From the NCBI RefSeq assembly GCF_013602415.1, contig NZ_WPAG02000002.1, forward strand, positions 2,483,480 to 2,547,479: a DNA stretch of 64,000 nt, in the 5' to 3' direction. The number at the start of each line of letters is the position of its first letter. The stretch's first letter is position 1. The notes below the pieces were generated by a model. That model saw only the letters and a list, made by a program, of their open reading frames with translations, ran no database searches and was not told the DNA's origin. The DNA comes from Rhodococcus sp. B50 (lineage in GTDB: Bacteria; Actinomycetota; Actinomycetes; Mycobacteriales; Mycobacteriaceae). The position numbers were made by a program, and so were the translations under genes. Shown here piece after piece: positions 28,103-35,668 of this stretch.

Positions 28103-28333
28103 CTACAGAACGGGACGAACCCCGCCGGGAGAGACACCGAAGACCGGCATCGATCGCGTACCTGCGATCGAGACGACGTCCCCGGCACGAAGTGGGGTGC
28201 GGGGACTGCGGACCTGGCGATGATTGACGCGGACGAGACCTTCCATGAGCAGCGCCGCCGCTTCACCGCCCGAGCCGGCGAGTCCGCTCTCCTGGAGGAA
28301 ACCGAACAGGGAGTCGCGCACGAGTGCCTCCAT
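28103..28333 (-). CDS. S4-domain RNA-binding protein (YbcJ-like)
   Basis: A 76-residue protein almost entirely made of one S4 RNA-binding fold: LFGFLQESGLAGSGGEAAALLMEGLVRVNHRQV ends the alpha-L motif, followed by PLRAGDVVSIAGTRSMP. Stand-alone S4 proteins bind structured RNA, often ribosomal. The ATG at 28333 was chosen since the upstream in-frame extension (residues rich in Pro/Glu/Cys) is not part of the fold. It stands alone, upstream of the recC promoter region on the same strand. Confidence 0.75.
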   Translation of the reverse strand: MEALVRDSLFGFLQESGLAGSGGEAAALLMEGLVRVNHRQVRSPRTPLRAGDVVSIAGTRSMPVFGVSPGGVRPVL

Positions 28334-28432
28334 GACACCTACTGTCCCCTCCGGAGGCGACGATGCCTCTTCGCACGGGGTCCGTGCGGGTGCACATCCG
28401 ATGAACACACGACGAACACCGGCGGCCGGGAT

Positions 28433-28630
28433 TCAGGTCTCGGTCGAGATGTCGAACAACGACAACTGGTTCCTCGTCATCTCGGCGGTGATATCCGCGT
28501 GGTAGCGCTCCCCCAGATTCTGTGCGACATGGGCAGGGCAACCGAGTTCGCTGCCGATCTGCTCCCAGGTGTATCCGGCCTCGCGGCGTTCCCACGCGTA
28601 GCCGCCGTCCTCGTCCCACGGCATCGACAT
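28433..28630 (-). CDS. Small HTH-like hypothetical protein
   Basis: A 65-residue acidic/aromatic protein: MSMPWDEDGGYAWERREAGY leads into TWEQIGSELGCPAHVAQNLG, which has the spacing of a helix-turn-helix (resembling an SPxL-type 'WxxIGxxLG' unit), and ends SLFDISTET. It is probably a real small gene given its non-random composition, but no family or partner is identified. DNA binding is a guess from the HTH-like segment. Confidence 0.55.
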   Translation of the reverse strand: MSMPWDEDGGYAWERREAGYTWEQIGSELGCPAHVAQNLGERYHADITAEMTRNQLSLFDISTET

Positions 28631-28795
28631 GATCCGATGGTGGCCTGGGTCACACCCCTCTTCAACGACCTGCCTCGGTGTGTCGCCGACGAATCCGGCG
28701 GGAACGACGATGCCGCCGTACCTCGGAAGAGGAACGGCGGCATCGGAACAGATGATCCGTCGATCGGAAGCCGATCGATCGGGCGCCCCCGCGAA

Positions 28796-29296
28796 TCAGT
28801 TCTCCGTGAGCCACTTGTCGATGTCGGTCCGATCGTTCTGGATGATGCTCTCGACGAGCTGGACGATCAGGCCCTCGATCTGCCCACCGACGACGGGGAC
28901 CTTGACGGTGGCCTCGCCACGCACCTCGATCTCCGTACCGCCGTCCGCGTTGCCACGAAGCTCCGAACGGGCCGCGATCGTGATCGGCAGCCCCGACGTG
29001 CTGCCGGCGAGGGTTCCCTGCGCCGTACCGCCCTCGAGCCCGCCCCACTCGTCGGTGCGCTCGATGATCAGAGGTCCTCGCACCACGCCCCGGACGACCG
29101 CGGGCAGAGTAGAGGTGTCGACCTGGTCGGAGACCTTCGCGCGGAAGGTTCCGCGGCCGGAGCCGACCTCGAGCTGCCCCACGCCGGTCTGGCTCGCAGC
29201 CAGTCGGCTGTTCCAGAAGTCCTCGCTGGTCAAAGCGCCGTGGACGCGTTCGACGCTGTGGTCGAGCGTGGACGTGAAAACGAATTCCTTGGACAT
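28796..29296 (-). CDS. DUF2505 family protein (START/SRPBCC-like)
   Basis: A 166-residue soluble protein, MSKEFVFTSTLDHSVERVHGALTS at the start and EIEVRGEATVKVPVVGGQIEGLIV near the end. The pattern of a START-like helix-grip fold (long C-terminal helix after a beta-sheet) and these motifs match DUF2505, common in Rhodococcus and Mycobacterium. The fold usually holds a hydrophobic ligand; the ligand is unknown. About 165 bp downstream (28631-28795) hold no recognisable gene. Confidence 0.8.
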   Translation of the reverse strand: MSKEFVFTSTLDHSVERVHGALTSEDFWNSRLAASQTGVGQLEVGSGRGTFRAKVSDQVDTSTLPAVVRGVVRGPLIIERTDEWGGLEGGTAQGTLAGSTSGLPITIAARSELRGNADGGTEIEVRGEATVKVPVVGGQIEGLIVQLVESIIQNDRTDIDKWLTEN

Positions 29297-29362
29297 GACC
29301 GGAGACGATATCCTCCCGCTCGGATCTGGACGAAACGGGCCTACCGGTGTCGTTCTGCCACG

Positions 29363-29698
29363 TCAGAGAACAGCGACGAGAGTCGCCGCCGCCCCTCCGA
29401 CGACACCCACCAGAGCGAGCCCGGCCGCCACGGATCCTGCGACCACCGCGGCGGCTGCGAATCCGCAGACGGCGAGGACGACGAACATCAACATGCCCGC
29501 GATCGGGTGCTCGAGCAGAGCCGGCATCTCCTCCGTCACCGGAGAGTCCATCTCCCTCGACGCCACGGCGGACGGCGGCGGGGCCTCGACGGACCGCGCG
29601 TCGATCGTCTGCGCCGGAATGTCGGCCGACTGCGACGGAGCAACCGTCGCCGGAGCGGTGATCACGTCCGTGGGCATGACGGGTGCTGCCGTGGTCAT
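29363..29698 (-). CDS. Small two-helix membrane protein
   Basis: A 111-residue-class protein (110 by this start) with an Ala/Pro/Ser-rich soluble N-terminus and two adjacent hydrophobic helices at the C-terminus (GMLMFVVLAVCGFAAAAVVA and GLALVGVVGGAAATLVAVL). The ATG at 29698 (MTTAAPVM) is preferred over the upstream in-frame start at 29755 because GGAAAG lies about 10 nt ahead. No family recognised. It may be a small envelope-stress or lipid-associated protein, but nothing proves it. Confidence 0.55.
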   Translation of the reverse strand: MTTAAPVMPTDVITAPATVAPSQSADIPAQTIDARSVEAPPPSAVASREMDSPVTEEMPALLEHPIAGMLMFVVLAVCGFAAAAVVAGSVAAGLALVGVVGGAAATLVAVL

Positions 29699-29929
29699 CG
29701 TGTCGTCCCCGCTTTCCTTTGTGCTGCTTGCGGCCGTCTCACGGTCGCCGATCACCTGAAGAGTCAGGCGGACCGCGTCTCGTCCCGGCCTCGATCTCTC
29801 ACGTCAAGGTGTGCTCCGAAGTTTCCCCGCGAGTAACCGGCTCAAACCGAGACCCGTGCGACTCGCGTGCGCCGAGTGGTCACTGCAGCAACGAACCCGA
29901 CCAAGGGGTGTGTTATGGATCACATAGAC

Positions 29930-29954
29930 GTTAGCAGTTCCGGGGGTCGGGTAG
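29930..29954 (+). promoter_or_regulatory. Possible SigF/SigB-type promoter of the ferritin-like gene
   Basis: GTTA at 29930-29933, 15 nt of spacer, then GGGTAG at 29949-29954, close to the GTTT-N15-17-GGGTAT consensus of actinobacterial SigF-type stress sigma factors. It lies 86 bp upstream of the ATG at 30040. The remainder of the 280-bp gap (29756-30039) shows nothing else convincing. Confidence 0.3.
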
Positions 29955-30039
29955 CCGACAGTTGTCACGTCATTTCTCGATGGATGTGAATTCGTCGGTA
30001 GATCACCGACTCTTCCAGTGCGAAGGAGGCGAACGCACG

Positions 30040-30999
30040 ATGACCGAGAACCGAACTCCCGCGTTGCTCACCCAGTTGCGCACTCTCCACGAACTGACTC
30101 ATGCAGAGACCCAGGTCGCCGAAACGCGTGTCGCGCAGGCCCGAACCGAAGCGGTACGCAAGGAGCTGACCGAGAACGCCGAGAACTGCCGCATCCGTGC
30201 GGTGGCGATCGAAGAGGTGATCCGCGATCTGGGCGGACTTCCCGATGTGGTCGGGCCGTTCATCGGCCGCGCCGCCATCATGGTGAAGACCCTCACCGAA
30301 CAGGCGCAGCCGTTCGACGAAGCACTGCTGTCCGACCTCGCCCTCGAACATCAGCTCCTCGACCGTGCCCGTTACGTGAAGGCGCTGGCCACCGCGGGCG
30401 GACACAAGTCGATCGTGTCGCTGGCGGACCGTCTGATCACGGCTCACACAGCGACGGTCGAGTGGCTCACCACCGTCATCGCGGAGGAGGCGCTCGGCGG
30501 TCCTGCCGCTCTGCGTCGTACTCCCCTGCAGGCCGCGGCCGGCGCAGCGGTGCGCCTGGTCAACACGCCGGTCACCTGGTCGGCGCGCAGCATCGATCGA
30601 GCGATCGACGTCGCCCGCTCGACGCGTCCCCGCATCGAGTCGCTGCTCTCGCGCGGCGCGCACGCCGGTGACGTCGCAGCCAAGACCATCGGTGCGTCGC
30701 GCGATGCGGCTCTCGAGACGGCCGAGCGCGTGAGCCGTCGTGAAGGTGCCGACGGCACCGCCGACGCTCTGCACAAGGCACGCAGCGCCTCGGGTGTCCT
30801 CACCGAGGAGGAGCTGCCGATCCGGAACTACGACGATCTCACCGTCCCGAAGGCCGTGGCGGCGGTCAAGGAACTGACCGAGCCGGCGGACATCCGGGCG
30901 ATCGTCGCCTACGAGGAAGCGCACAAGGCACGACACGGCGTGATCTCCGCGGCCCAGACCCGTCTGGCCGCCATCGCGCAGGAGGTGGTCGGCGTCTGA
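30040..30999 (+). CDS. Ferritin-like domain protein with C-terminal helical hairpin
   Basis: A 319-residue all-helical protein. Residues about 1-165 form a ferritin-like four-helix bundle (RTLHELTHAETQVAETRV, ENCRIRAVAIEEVIRDLGG, DEALLSDLALEHQLLDRARYV, TAHTATVEWLTTVIAEEALGG) with Glu/His pairs that could hold iron. An Ala/Arg-rich linker follows, then the last 50 residues (NYDDLTVPKAVAAVKELTEP ... IVAYEEAHKARHGVI), a helical hairpin seen at the ends of other actinobacterial envelope or lipid-droplet proteins. AAGGAGG precedes the ATG. A strong hairpin follows the gene. Confidence 0.75.
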   Translation: MTENRTPALLTQLRTLHELTHAETQVAETRVAQARTEAVRKELTENAENCRIRAVAIEEVIRDLGGLPDVVGPFIGRAAIMVKTLTEQAQPFDEALLSDLALEHQLLDRARYVKALATAGGHKSIVSLADRLITAHTATVEWLTTVIAEEALGGPAALRRTPLQAAAGAAVRLVNTPVTWSARSIDRAIDVARSTRPRIESLLSRGAHAGDVAAKTIGASRDAALETAERVSRREGADGTADALHKARSASGVLTEEELPIRNYDDLTVPKAVAAVKELTEPADIRAIVAYEEAHKARHGVISAAQTRLAAIAQEVVGV

Positions 31000-31024
31000 T
31001 CCGCCGCGCCCCCAGTCACGTCAC

Positions 31025-31059
31025 ACGATCGCCGGGTCCCTCGTGGGCCCGGCGATCGT
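31025..31059 (+). terminator. Strong hairpin after the ferritin-like gene
   Basis: ACGATCGCCGGG at 31025-31036 pairs perfectly with CCCGGCGATCGT at 31048-31059; the loop contains a further CCC/GGG stem around TCGT. It lies 26 bp after the stop codon, fitting an intrinsic terminator without U-tract. Confidence 0.65.
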
Positions 31060-31128
31060 CGTCACCCCCCGTGTCGGTCCCGTTCACAGCGGGTACGCGA
31101 CCTCTACGTTCATTCGAAAGGACACGCC

Positions 31129-31842
31129 ATGACCCGCATCCTGTTCGTCGTCAGCTCCGCCGATCATTGGACGTTGCAGGACGGCACCCGCCATCCCACG
31201 GGCTTCTGGGCGGAGGAACTCGTCGAGCCGTACACCGTCTTCGACGAGGCCGGCTACGACATCACCGTTGCCACTCCGGGCGGCCGCACGCCCGTCGTCG
31301 ACCAGGCCAGCCTCGAACCCGACGCTGCGGGCGGCGAGGACCGCGTGGCCGAGTTGAAGTCGTCGCTCGAGAAGCTGCAGCCGGTGCTCGCCGGTGCGGC
31401 GGTGCTCGAGGACCAGCGAGCAGAGGACTTCGACCTGCTGTTCGTGCCCGGTGGCCACGGCCCGATGGAGGATCTGGCCGTCGACGAGCGGTTCGGTGAA
31501 CTCGTGCGGCACTTCGTCGAGGCCGACAAGGTCGTCGCGATGGTGTGCCACGCCCCGGCGGCCCTGCTCACCGCCCACGAGTCCGGCGGCCGTTGGCTGT
31601 TCGAGGGTTACAGCCTGACGGCGTTCACGAACATCGAGGAGGTCCAGGCAGGACTGGCCGACAAGGCACCCTGGCTGCTGCAGGACCGACTCCAGGAGGC
31701 GGGCGCGGTCTTCTCGTCCACGGACGCCTGGCAGCCGCACGTGGTGGTCGACCGCGTCCTGTACACGGGCCAGAACCCGGCCTCCTCGCGGCCGCTCGCC
31801 GAACGCGTCGTCGCCGAGATCCCCGCGCGCGCTACGTCGTGA
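31129..31842 (+). CDS. DJ-1/PfpI-family protein (Hsp31-like glyoxalase/chaperone)
   Basis: A 237-residue type-1 glutamine-amidotransferase-fold protein. The nucleophile elbow is VVAMVCHAPAAL with Cys140 and His141, and Glu29 in GFWAEELVEPY is placed as in Hsp31-type enzymes, completing the pattern of glutathione-independent glyoxalase/deglycase. FDLLFVPGGHGPMEDL is the conserved oxyanion region. It may detoxify methylglyoxal. AAAGGA precedes the ATG. Its 3' end overlaps the convergent esterase gene by 11 bp. Confidence 0.88.
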   Translation: MTRILFVVSSADHWTLQDGTRHPTGFWAEELVEPYTVFDEAGYDITVATPGGRTPVVDQASLEPDAAGGEDRVAELKSSLEKLQPVLAGAAVLEDQRAEDFDLLFVPGGHGPMEDLAVDERFGELVRHFVEADKVVAMVCHAPAALLTAHESGGRWLFEGYSLTAFTNIEEVQAGLADKAPWLLQDRLQEAGAVFSSTDAWQPHVVVDRVLYTGQNPASSRPLAERVVAEIPARATS

Positions 31843-32854
31843 CCTTGCGGACGAAATCGATCGTCCGCTCGAGCGCGGCACGCGCATCCGGTGTCGACAG
31901 ATCGAACTGGTACTCGTGTGCCAGTTCCGGTGTGTGATCGTCGGGATAGAACAACGCATCCACCTGCACACCCAGTCCGGTGAGCCGCTGCGCGAGCCTC
32001 TCGGACTGGGTGGCGGTGAGCGGATCGGCGTTGCCACCGGAGATGTAGGTGGCCGGGAAGTTCTCGGTGACCGAGTTCAACACCGACATCTGGCCCGCCG
32101 CATCCGAAGTGGCGAACTCCCGGGCGCCGGTGTAGGCCCACATCGCCTGCTCCACGCCCCATCCGATCAGCCCGCCGCTCCCACCGATCGCGGACACGTC
32201 GTAGATGCCGCAGTTGAGCACGACACCGCGAACGTTCTCCGGAGTGAAGGCCGGGTCGACACCGAGGGTCGCGGCGTAGTCGGGATCGGTGATCGCGGCG
32301 GCGATCTGCGCGGACAGTTGCGCCCCGGCCGAATCACCGGCGAGCACGATCCGGTCGGTGTCGATGTGCAGTTCGTCGGCGTGCTCGAGCAGGTAGCGCT
32401 GCGCATCGACGAGTTGCCGCACCGGGGTCGGATAGCGGTGGCCCGGTGCGAGCGAGTAGCCGACCGACACCACGGTGAATCCGGCGGCCGCGAGACGCCT
32501 GTAGTAGCCCGCGTAGTTGGTGCGGTTACCCGACAGCCATGCGCCGCCGTGCGTCCACACGATCGTCGGCAGCGCCTCGGTGGTCCCCGGCGGTGTGTAC
32601 ACGTCGAGGTAGGCGTCCGGGTCGTCCTCCCGGTAGTGGAGGTCGGCGACGAAGTCCGTCTCCGGAGCGTCCACCGCGAGCTTTGCGGTCTGCTCCCGCG
32701 CGTCGCGTTCGAAGACCTTCCGCACCACCAGTGATCCCGGCACGGGGGTGAGGACGAATGCGGCGGCCGTGACCACCACGACGAATGCCGGAACGAGCAC
32801 GACCCGGGGTCCGATCGGGCGACGGGGCCTGTTCTCGGTGACGTCCTCGGCCAA
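31832..32854 (-). CDS. Membrane-anchored HSL-family esterase/lipase
   Basis: A 340-residue alpha/beta hydrolase. One membrane segment (residues about 18-36) anchors it, with the catalytic domain outside. The oxyanion motif THGGAWLSG (HGGA 102-105) and nucleophile elbow LAGDSAGAQL (Ser175) are those of hormone-sensitive-lipase esterases; DDHTPELAHEY near the end offers the catalytic His. The start is TTG with AGGAG about 7 nt ahead. The upstream divergent region holds a perfect CRP/GlxR-type site. Confidence 0.85.
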   Translation of the reverse strand: MAEDVTENRPRRPIGPRVVLVPAFVVVVTAAAFVLTPVPGSLVVRKVFERDAREQTAKLAVDAPETDFVADLHYREDDPDAYLDVYTPPGTTEALPTIVWTHGGAWLSGNRTNYAGYYRRLAAAGFTVVSVGYSLAPGHRYPTPVRQLVDAQRYLLEHADELHIDTDRIVLAGDSAGAQLSAQIAAAITDPDYAATLGVDPAFTPENVRGVVLNCGIYDVSAIGGSGGLIGWGVEQAMWAYTGAREFATSDAAGQMSVLNSVTENFPATYISGGNADPLTATQSERLAQRLTGLGVQVDALFYPDDHTPELAHEYQFDLSTPDARAALERTIDFVRKVTT

Positions 32855-32962
32855 TTGTCACTCCTGCTCTGCGTTCGCACCGGCGCGTCCGGCCCGCCGA
32901 TCGTGTCAAATGTTTCCCCCATGTGTGGCTCGACCGCGGGGCGTCGACCACTGTCGAGCCCG

Positions 32963-32978
32963 TGTGACCTACCTCACA
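32963..32978. promoter_or_regulatory. CRP/GlxR-type binding site
   Basis: The sequence is TGTGA-CCTACC-TCACA, a perfect match to the TGTGANNNNNNTCACA consensus bound by GlxR/CRP-family regulators in Corynebacterium, Mycobacterium and Rhodococcus. It lies about 109 bp upstream of the esterase TTG and 205 bp upstream of the carD-like ATG. Confidence 0.7.
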
Positions 32979-33150
32979 GCGGGCGTGTGCGCGGGCCACC
33001 TGCGATGATGGGACATGTCACCTCGCGGGTTCCGGCTCGATCATCCGAATGGATGAGCCTTCCCGCGTCCGCATCAGTCCTCGTTCCCGGAGCGCTGCAG
33101 TGATGCGACGGTCGTGCGGTTCCGTTCGTGCCCTTACGAATCGGACGACC

Positions 33151-33163
33151 GGGTGTGACACCC
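33151..33163. promoter_or_regulatory. Palindrome just upstream of the carD paralogue
   Basis: GGGTGT-G-ACACCC is a perfect inverted repeat 19 bp before the ATG. It could be an operator in the leader or early transcript hairpin. No regulator can be assigned. Confidence 0.35.
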
Positions 33164-33182
33164 ACCGACAGAGAGAAGTCGT

Positions 33183-33707
33183 ATGCAGTTCTCGACCGGA
33201 CAGATCGTCGTCCACCCCCACCACGGACCTGCCACAGTGTCCGCGATCATCACCCGGACGATCAAGCAGTCACCCGTGCCGTATCTGCAACTGAAGATTC
33301 ATCGCTCCGACCTCATGGTCGCCGTGCCGGTGGGGAAGGCCGAGGAGATCGGACTGCGTAACGTCTACGACTCGAGCGAACTCGCAGAACTGTTCGCGAT
33401 CCTGCACGCTCCTACCGAACACGAAGAACAGACGTGGTCGCGGCGATTCAAGAACAACCGGGAGAAGCTGAATGTCGGCGATCTCCATGTCACCGCCGCC
33501 GTGGTCCGCGACCTGACACGTCGCGGACATCAGAAGGGCCTGTCGGCGGGCGAGAAGGGCATGCTGAAGACTGCGCACGGTTCCATCCTCGCCGAACTCT
33601 CCCTCGGCATGTCGCTGTCGGACGAGCAGGCGGAAGAGTTGCTCGAGTCGGCGATCCTGTCGTCCGAACCCACCCCCGAAGAGCGTCGGCTCGTCGCTGC
33701 CGGCTGA
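33183..33707 (+). CDS. CarD-family RNA polymerase-binding regulator (divergent paralogue)
   Basis: A 174-residue protein. Residues 1-60 match the RNA-polymerase interaction domain of CarD (VVHPHHGPATV, then TRTIKQSPVPYLQLKI). The C-terminal helical domain retains the DNA-contacting Trp region (TWSRRFKNNREKL) and GLSAGEKGML. Canonical mycobacterial CarD begins with a VYPHHG block and carries TRTIKG, so this copy keeps the fold but is divergent. It would stabilise open promoter complexes. Upstream CRP/GlxR and palindromic sites suggest conditional expression. A perfect hairpin follows. Confidence 0.88.
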   Translation: MQFSTGQIVVHPHHGPATVSAIITRTIKQSPVPYLQLKIHRSDLMVAVPVGKAEEIGLRNVYDSSELAELFAILHAPTEHEEQTWSRRFKNNREKLNVGDLHVTAAVVRDLTRRGHQKGLSAGEKGMLKTAHGSILAELSLGMSLSDEQAEELLESAILSSEPTPEERRLVAAG

Positions 33708-33727
33708 CGGCTCTCCCCTCGATGCGC

Positions 33728-33763
33728 GACCGCGCCACGCGGACCCGTCCGCGTGGCGCGGTC
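33728..33763. terminator. Perfect bidirectional hairpin terminator
   Basis: A 16-bp perfect stem (GACCGCGCCACGCGGA at 33728-33743 and its complement at 33748-33763) with a CCCG loop lies between the convergent carD-like and antiporter genes, 20 bp after one stop and 5 bp from the other. It would stop transcription from both sides. Confidence 0.8.
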
Positions 33764-33768
33764 GTCCG

Positions 33769-35481
33769 TCAGGGCTGTTCGCTCAGTGCCTGCAACCGGG
33801 TCTCCTCGAGGTCGAGGCGACGCTGGGCCGCACCGAGCGTCTGCGAACTGTAGGTACCGCGCGCCCGGGCTTCGAGCAGGGCCCCGCGTTCGGCCGCGAT
33901 GGTGAGCAGCCGCAGCCGGATGTACTGCTCGCGCCGTTCGTCGTGGTCCGGATCCGGCGACGACGCGCCGCGTTCGTCCCGCACGCCGATCAGGCTGTCC
34001 GCTCGGACCCGCTCCACGGTCTGAGGGTCGACTCCGGACGACGACCCGGTGAGCTCCTTCTCCCCCGCGTCGGCCAGCTCGGCGAGCAGCGTGCCGTATT
34101 CGGTCCGGAGGCGCTCCTGGTCGTCGGCCGGGATCTTCACGAGCCGGATCACCGCCGGCAGTGTCAGACCCTGCAGCAGCAGTGTGGTCATGGCGACGAC
34201 GAAGGCGATGAGGATCAGTTCGGCTCGGAAGGGCGTGTCGCTGGGGAGCGACTGGGCCGCTGCCAGTGTGATGGCCCCGCGCATACCGGACCATGCGAGC
34301 ACCACCCCGCCACGCCACCCCAGTTTCTCCGTGACGAGGAAGTCCGCGTCGGCGGTGGCACGGTCGAACCGGCGTCCGATGTATGCCCTCCGGAGGGAAG
34401 GAACGTCGGCGTCGGCGAAGCGCTGCGCGATCCTCTCGCGGCGCTGTTCGAGCACCGGGAGCGCCTCCGCCGCCTTCCGCTCGTCCCTTTTGAGGACGGC
34501 GACGAGCGGGACGACGAAGAGCATGCGCACCGCGATGACGAACGCGCTGGCGACGAGGCCGATGAGCAGCCCCTCCGTGGTCGACAGTCTCGCATCGTCG
34601 ACCTCGTCGAGGAGATGTTCGAGACTCAGACCCATGAGCAGGAAGATCGCCGATTCGAGCAGGAAGGCGACGGTCCGCCAGTTAATCTCCTCCGTGACGC
34701 GGTCCGCGGCGCGCAGGTATTTCGGACCGAGGTGTCCCGTGACGACCCCGGCGACGACCACTGCCAGCACGCCGGACGCACCGAGTTCCTCCGCGGGCAC
34801 GAAGGCGACGAACGGCAGGATGAACGATGCGGCAGTGTTGAACACCGCGTCCTGGAACAGACCTCGGATGCGGACGTTGACGATCCCGACGACGATGCCG
34901 ATGACGGTGGCGATCACGACCGAGTAGAAGAAGTCCCCGGCGACCTGCCACAGCGAGACCGCTCCCGCCATCGCGGCGATCGCCGAACGCAACAGGACCA
35001 GCGCCGACGCGTCGTTGACGAGCCCTTCACCCTCGAGCACGGTCAGCAGACGTGACGGCAGACCGAGCCGGCGGCCCACCGAGGTGGCCGCGACGGCATC
35101 GGTCGGGCTGACGACCGCGCCCAGCGCGAAACACGCGGCCCACCCGAGATCCGGGATGAGCAGGTGGAACAGCGCTCCCGCACCCGCCGTGGTCACGACG
35201 ACGAGAAGGACCGCGAGTCCGCTGATGGCCTTGAAGTTCCGGCGGAAGTCCTGGGCCGGCATGCTCAGCGCGGCCGAGTACAGCAGAGGCGGAAGAATGA
35301 CGGCCAGAACGAGTTCCGGCTCGATCTCCACGTCGGGGACGCCCGGGACGAAGCTCAGCACCGCCCCGACCACCACCAGACCGAGCGGCGCCGCTACTCC
35401 GAGACGTTGCGAGAACGCCGCGATGCTCACGATGCCGGCGATCCCGACCACTGCCATGAGAACCAGATCCATTCGGATCAT
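33769..35481 (-). CDS. Na+/H+ antiporter, CPA1/NhaP type
   Basis: A 570-residue membrane protein. About twelve hydrophobic segments occupy residues 1-420; the ion-binding region includes LGAVVSPTDAVAATSVGRRLG and EGLVNDASALVLLRSA, the paired signatures (TDAVA and GLVNDA) of the CPA1 family. The C-terminal about 130 residues are a hydrophilic, charged helical tail (RRLDLEETRLQALSEQP end) likely to regulate activity. It exchanges Na+ or K+ for H+ and so complements the Trk system at the left of the window. A second ATG at 35472 is an alternative start. Confidence 0.9.
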   Translation of the reverse strand: MIRMDLVLMAVVGIAGIVSIAAFSQRLGVAAPLGLVVVGAVLSFVPGVPDVEIEPELVLAVILPPLLYSAALSMPAQDFRRNFKAISGLAVLLVVVTTAGAGALFHLLIPDLGWAACFALGAVVSPTDAVAATSVGRRLGLPSRLLTVLEGEGLVNDASALVLLRSAIAAMAGAVSLWQVAGDFFYSVVIATVIGIVVGIVNVRIRGLFQDAVFNTAASFILPFVAFVPAEELGASGVLAVVVAGVVTGHLGPKYLRAADRVTEEINWRTVAFLLESAIFLLMGLSLEHLLDEVDDARLSTTEGLLIGLVASAFVIAVRMLFVVPLVAVLKRDERKAAEALPVLEQRRERIAQRFADADVPSLRRAYIGRRFDRATADADFLVTEKLGWRGGVVLAWSGMRGAITLAAAQSLPSDTPFRAELILIAFVVAMTTLLLQGLTLPAVIRLVKIPADDQERLRTEYGTLLAELADAGEKELTGSSSGVDPQTVERVRADSLIGVRDERGASSPDPDHDERREQYIRLRLLTIAAERGALLEARARGTYSSQTLGAAQRRLDLEETRLQALSEQP

Positions 35482-35668
35482 TGTGCTCGCTCATGACCTC
35501 TCGGCCGTGGAGCGGTGCGCGTGGTGTTCGTCGTAAGTGGACGGATATCGCAGGCTTTCTCGTTGAATGAGAAGAGCCGATCCTGTGAGCCGTCATCGCT
35601 CCCACACTCGTGGAACACATCGTGTCCCACGCGCGCGGGACGGCGACGACCACGCTGAGGAGAACCCT

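Larger units (their letters stand above)
32855..33182. other. Divergent intergenic region with no gene
   Basis: These 328 bp separate the esterase and the CarD paralogue. No reading frame with coding character was found on either strand. The region contains a perfect CRP/GlxR site, a GGGTGT-G-ACACCC palindrome and presumably both promoters. Confidence 0.6.

Noticed and set aside
35553..35580. GGCTTTCTC ... GAGAAGAGCC hairpin upstream of the aldehyde dehydrogenase
   Set aside because: It has a bulge and a small loop and is not clearly linked to a regulator or terminator; it may be chance.
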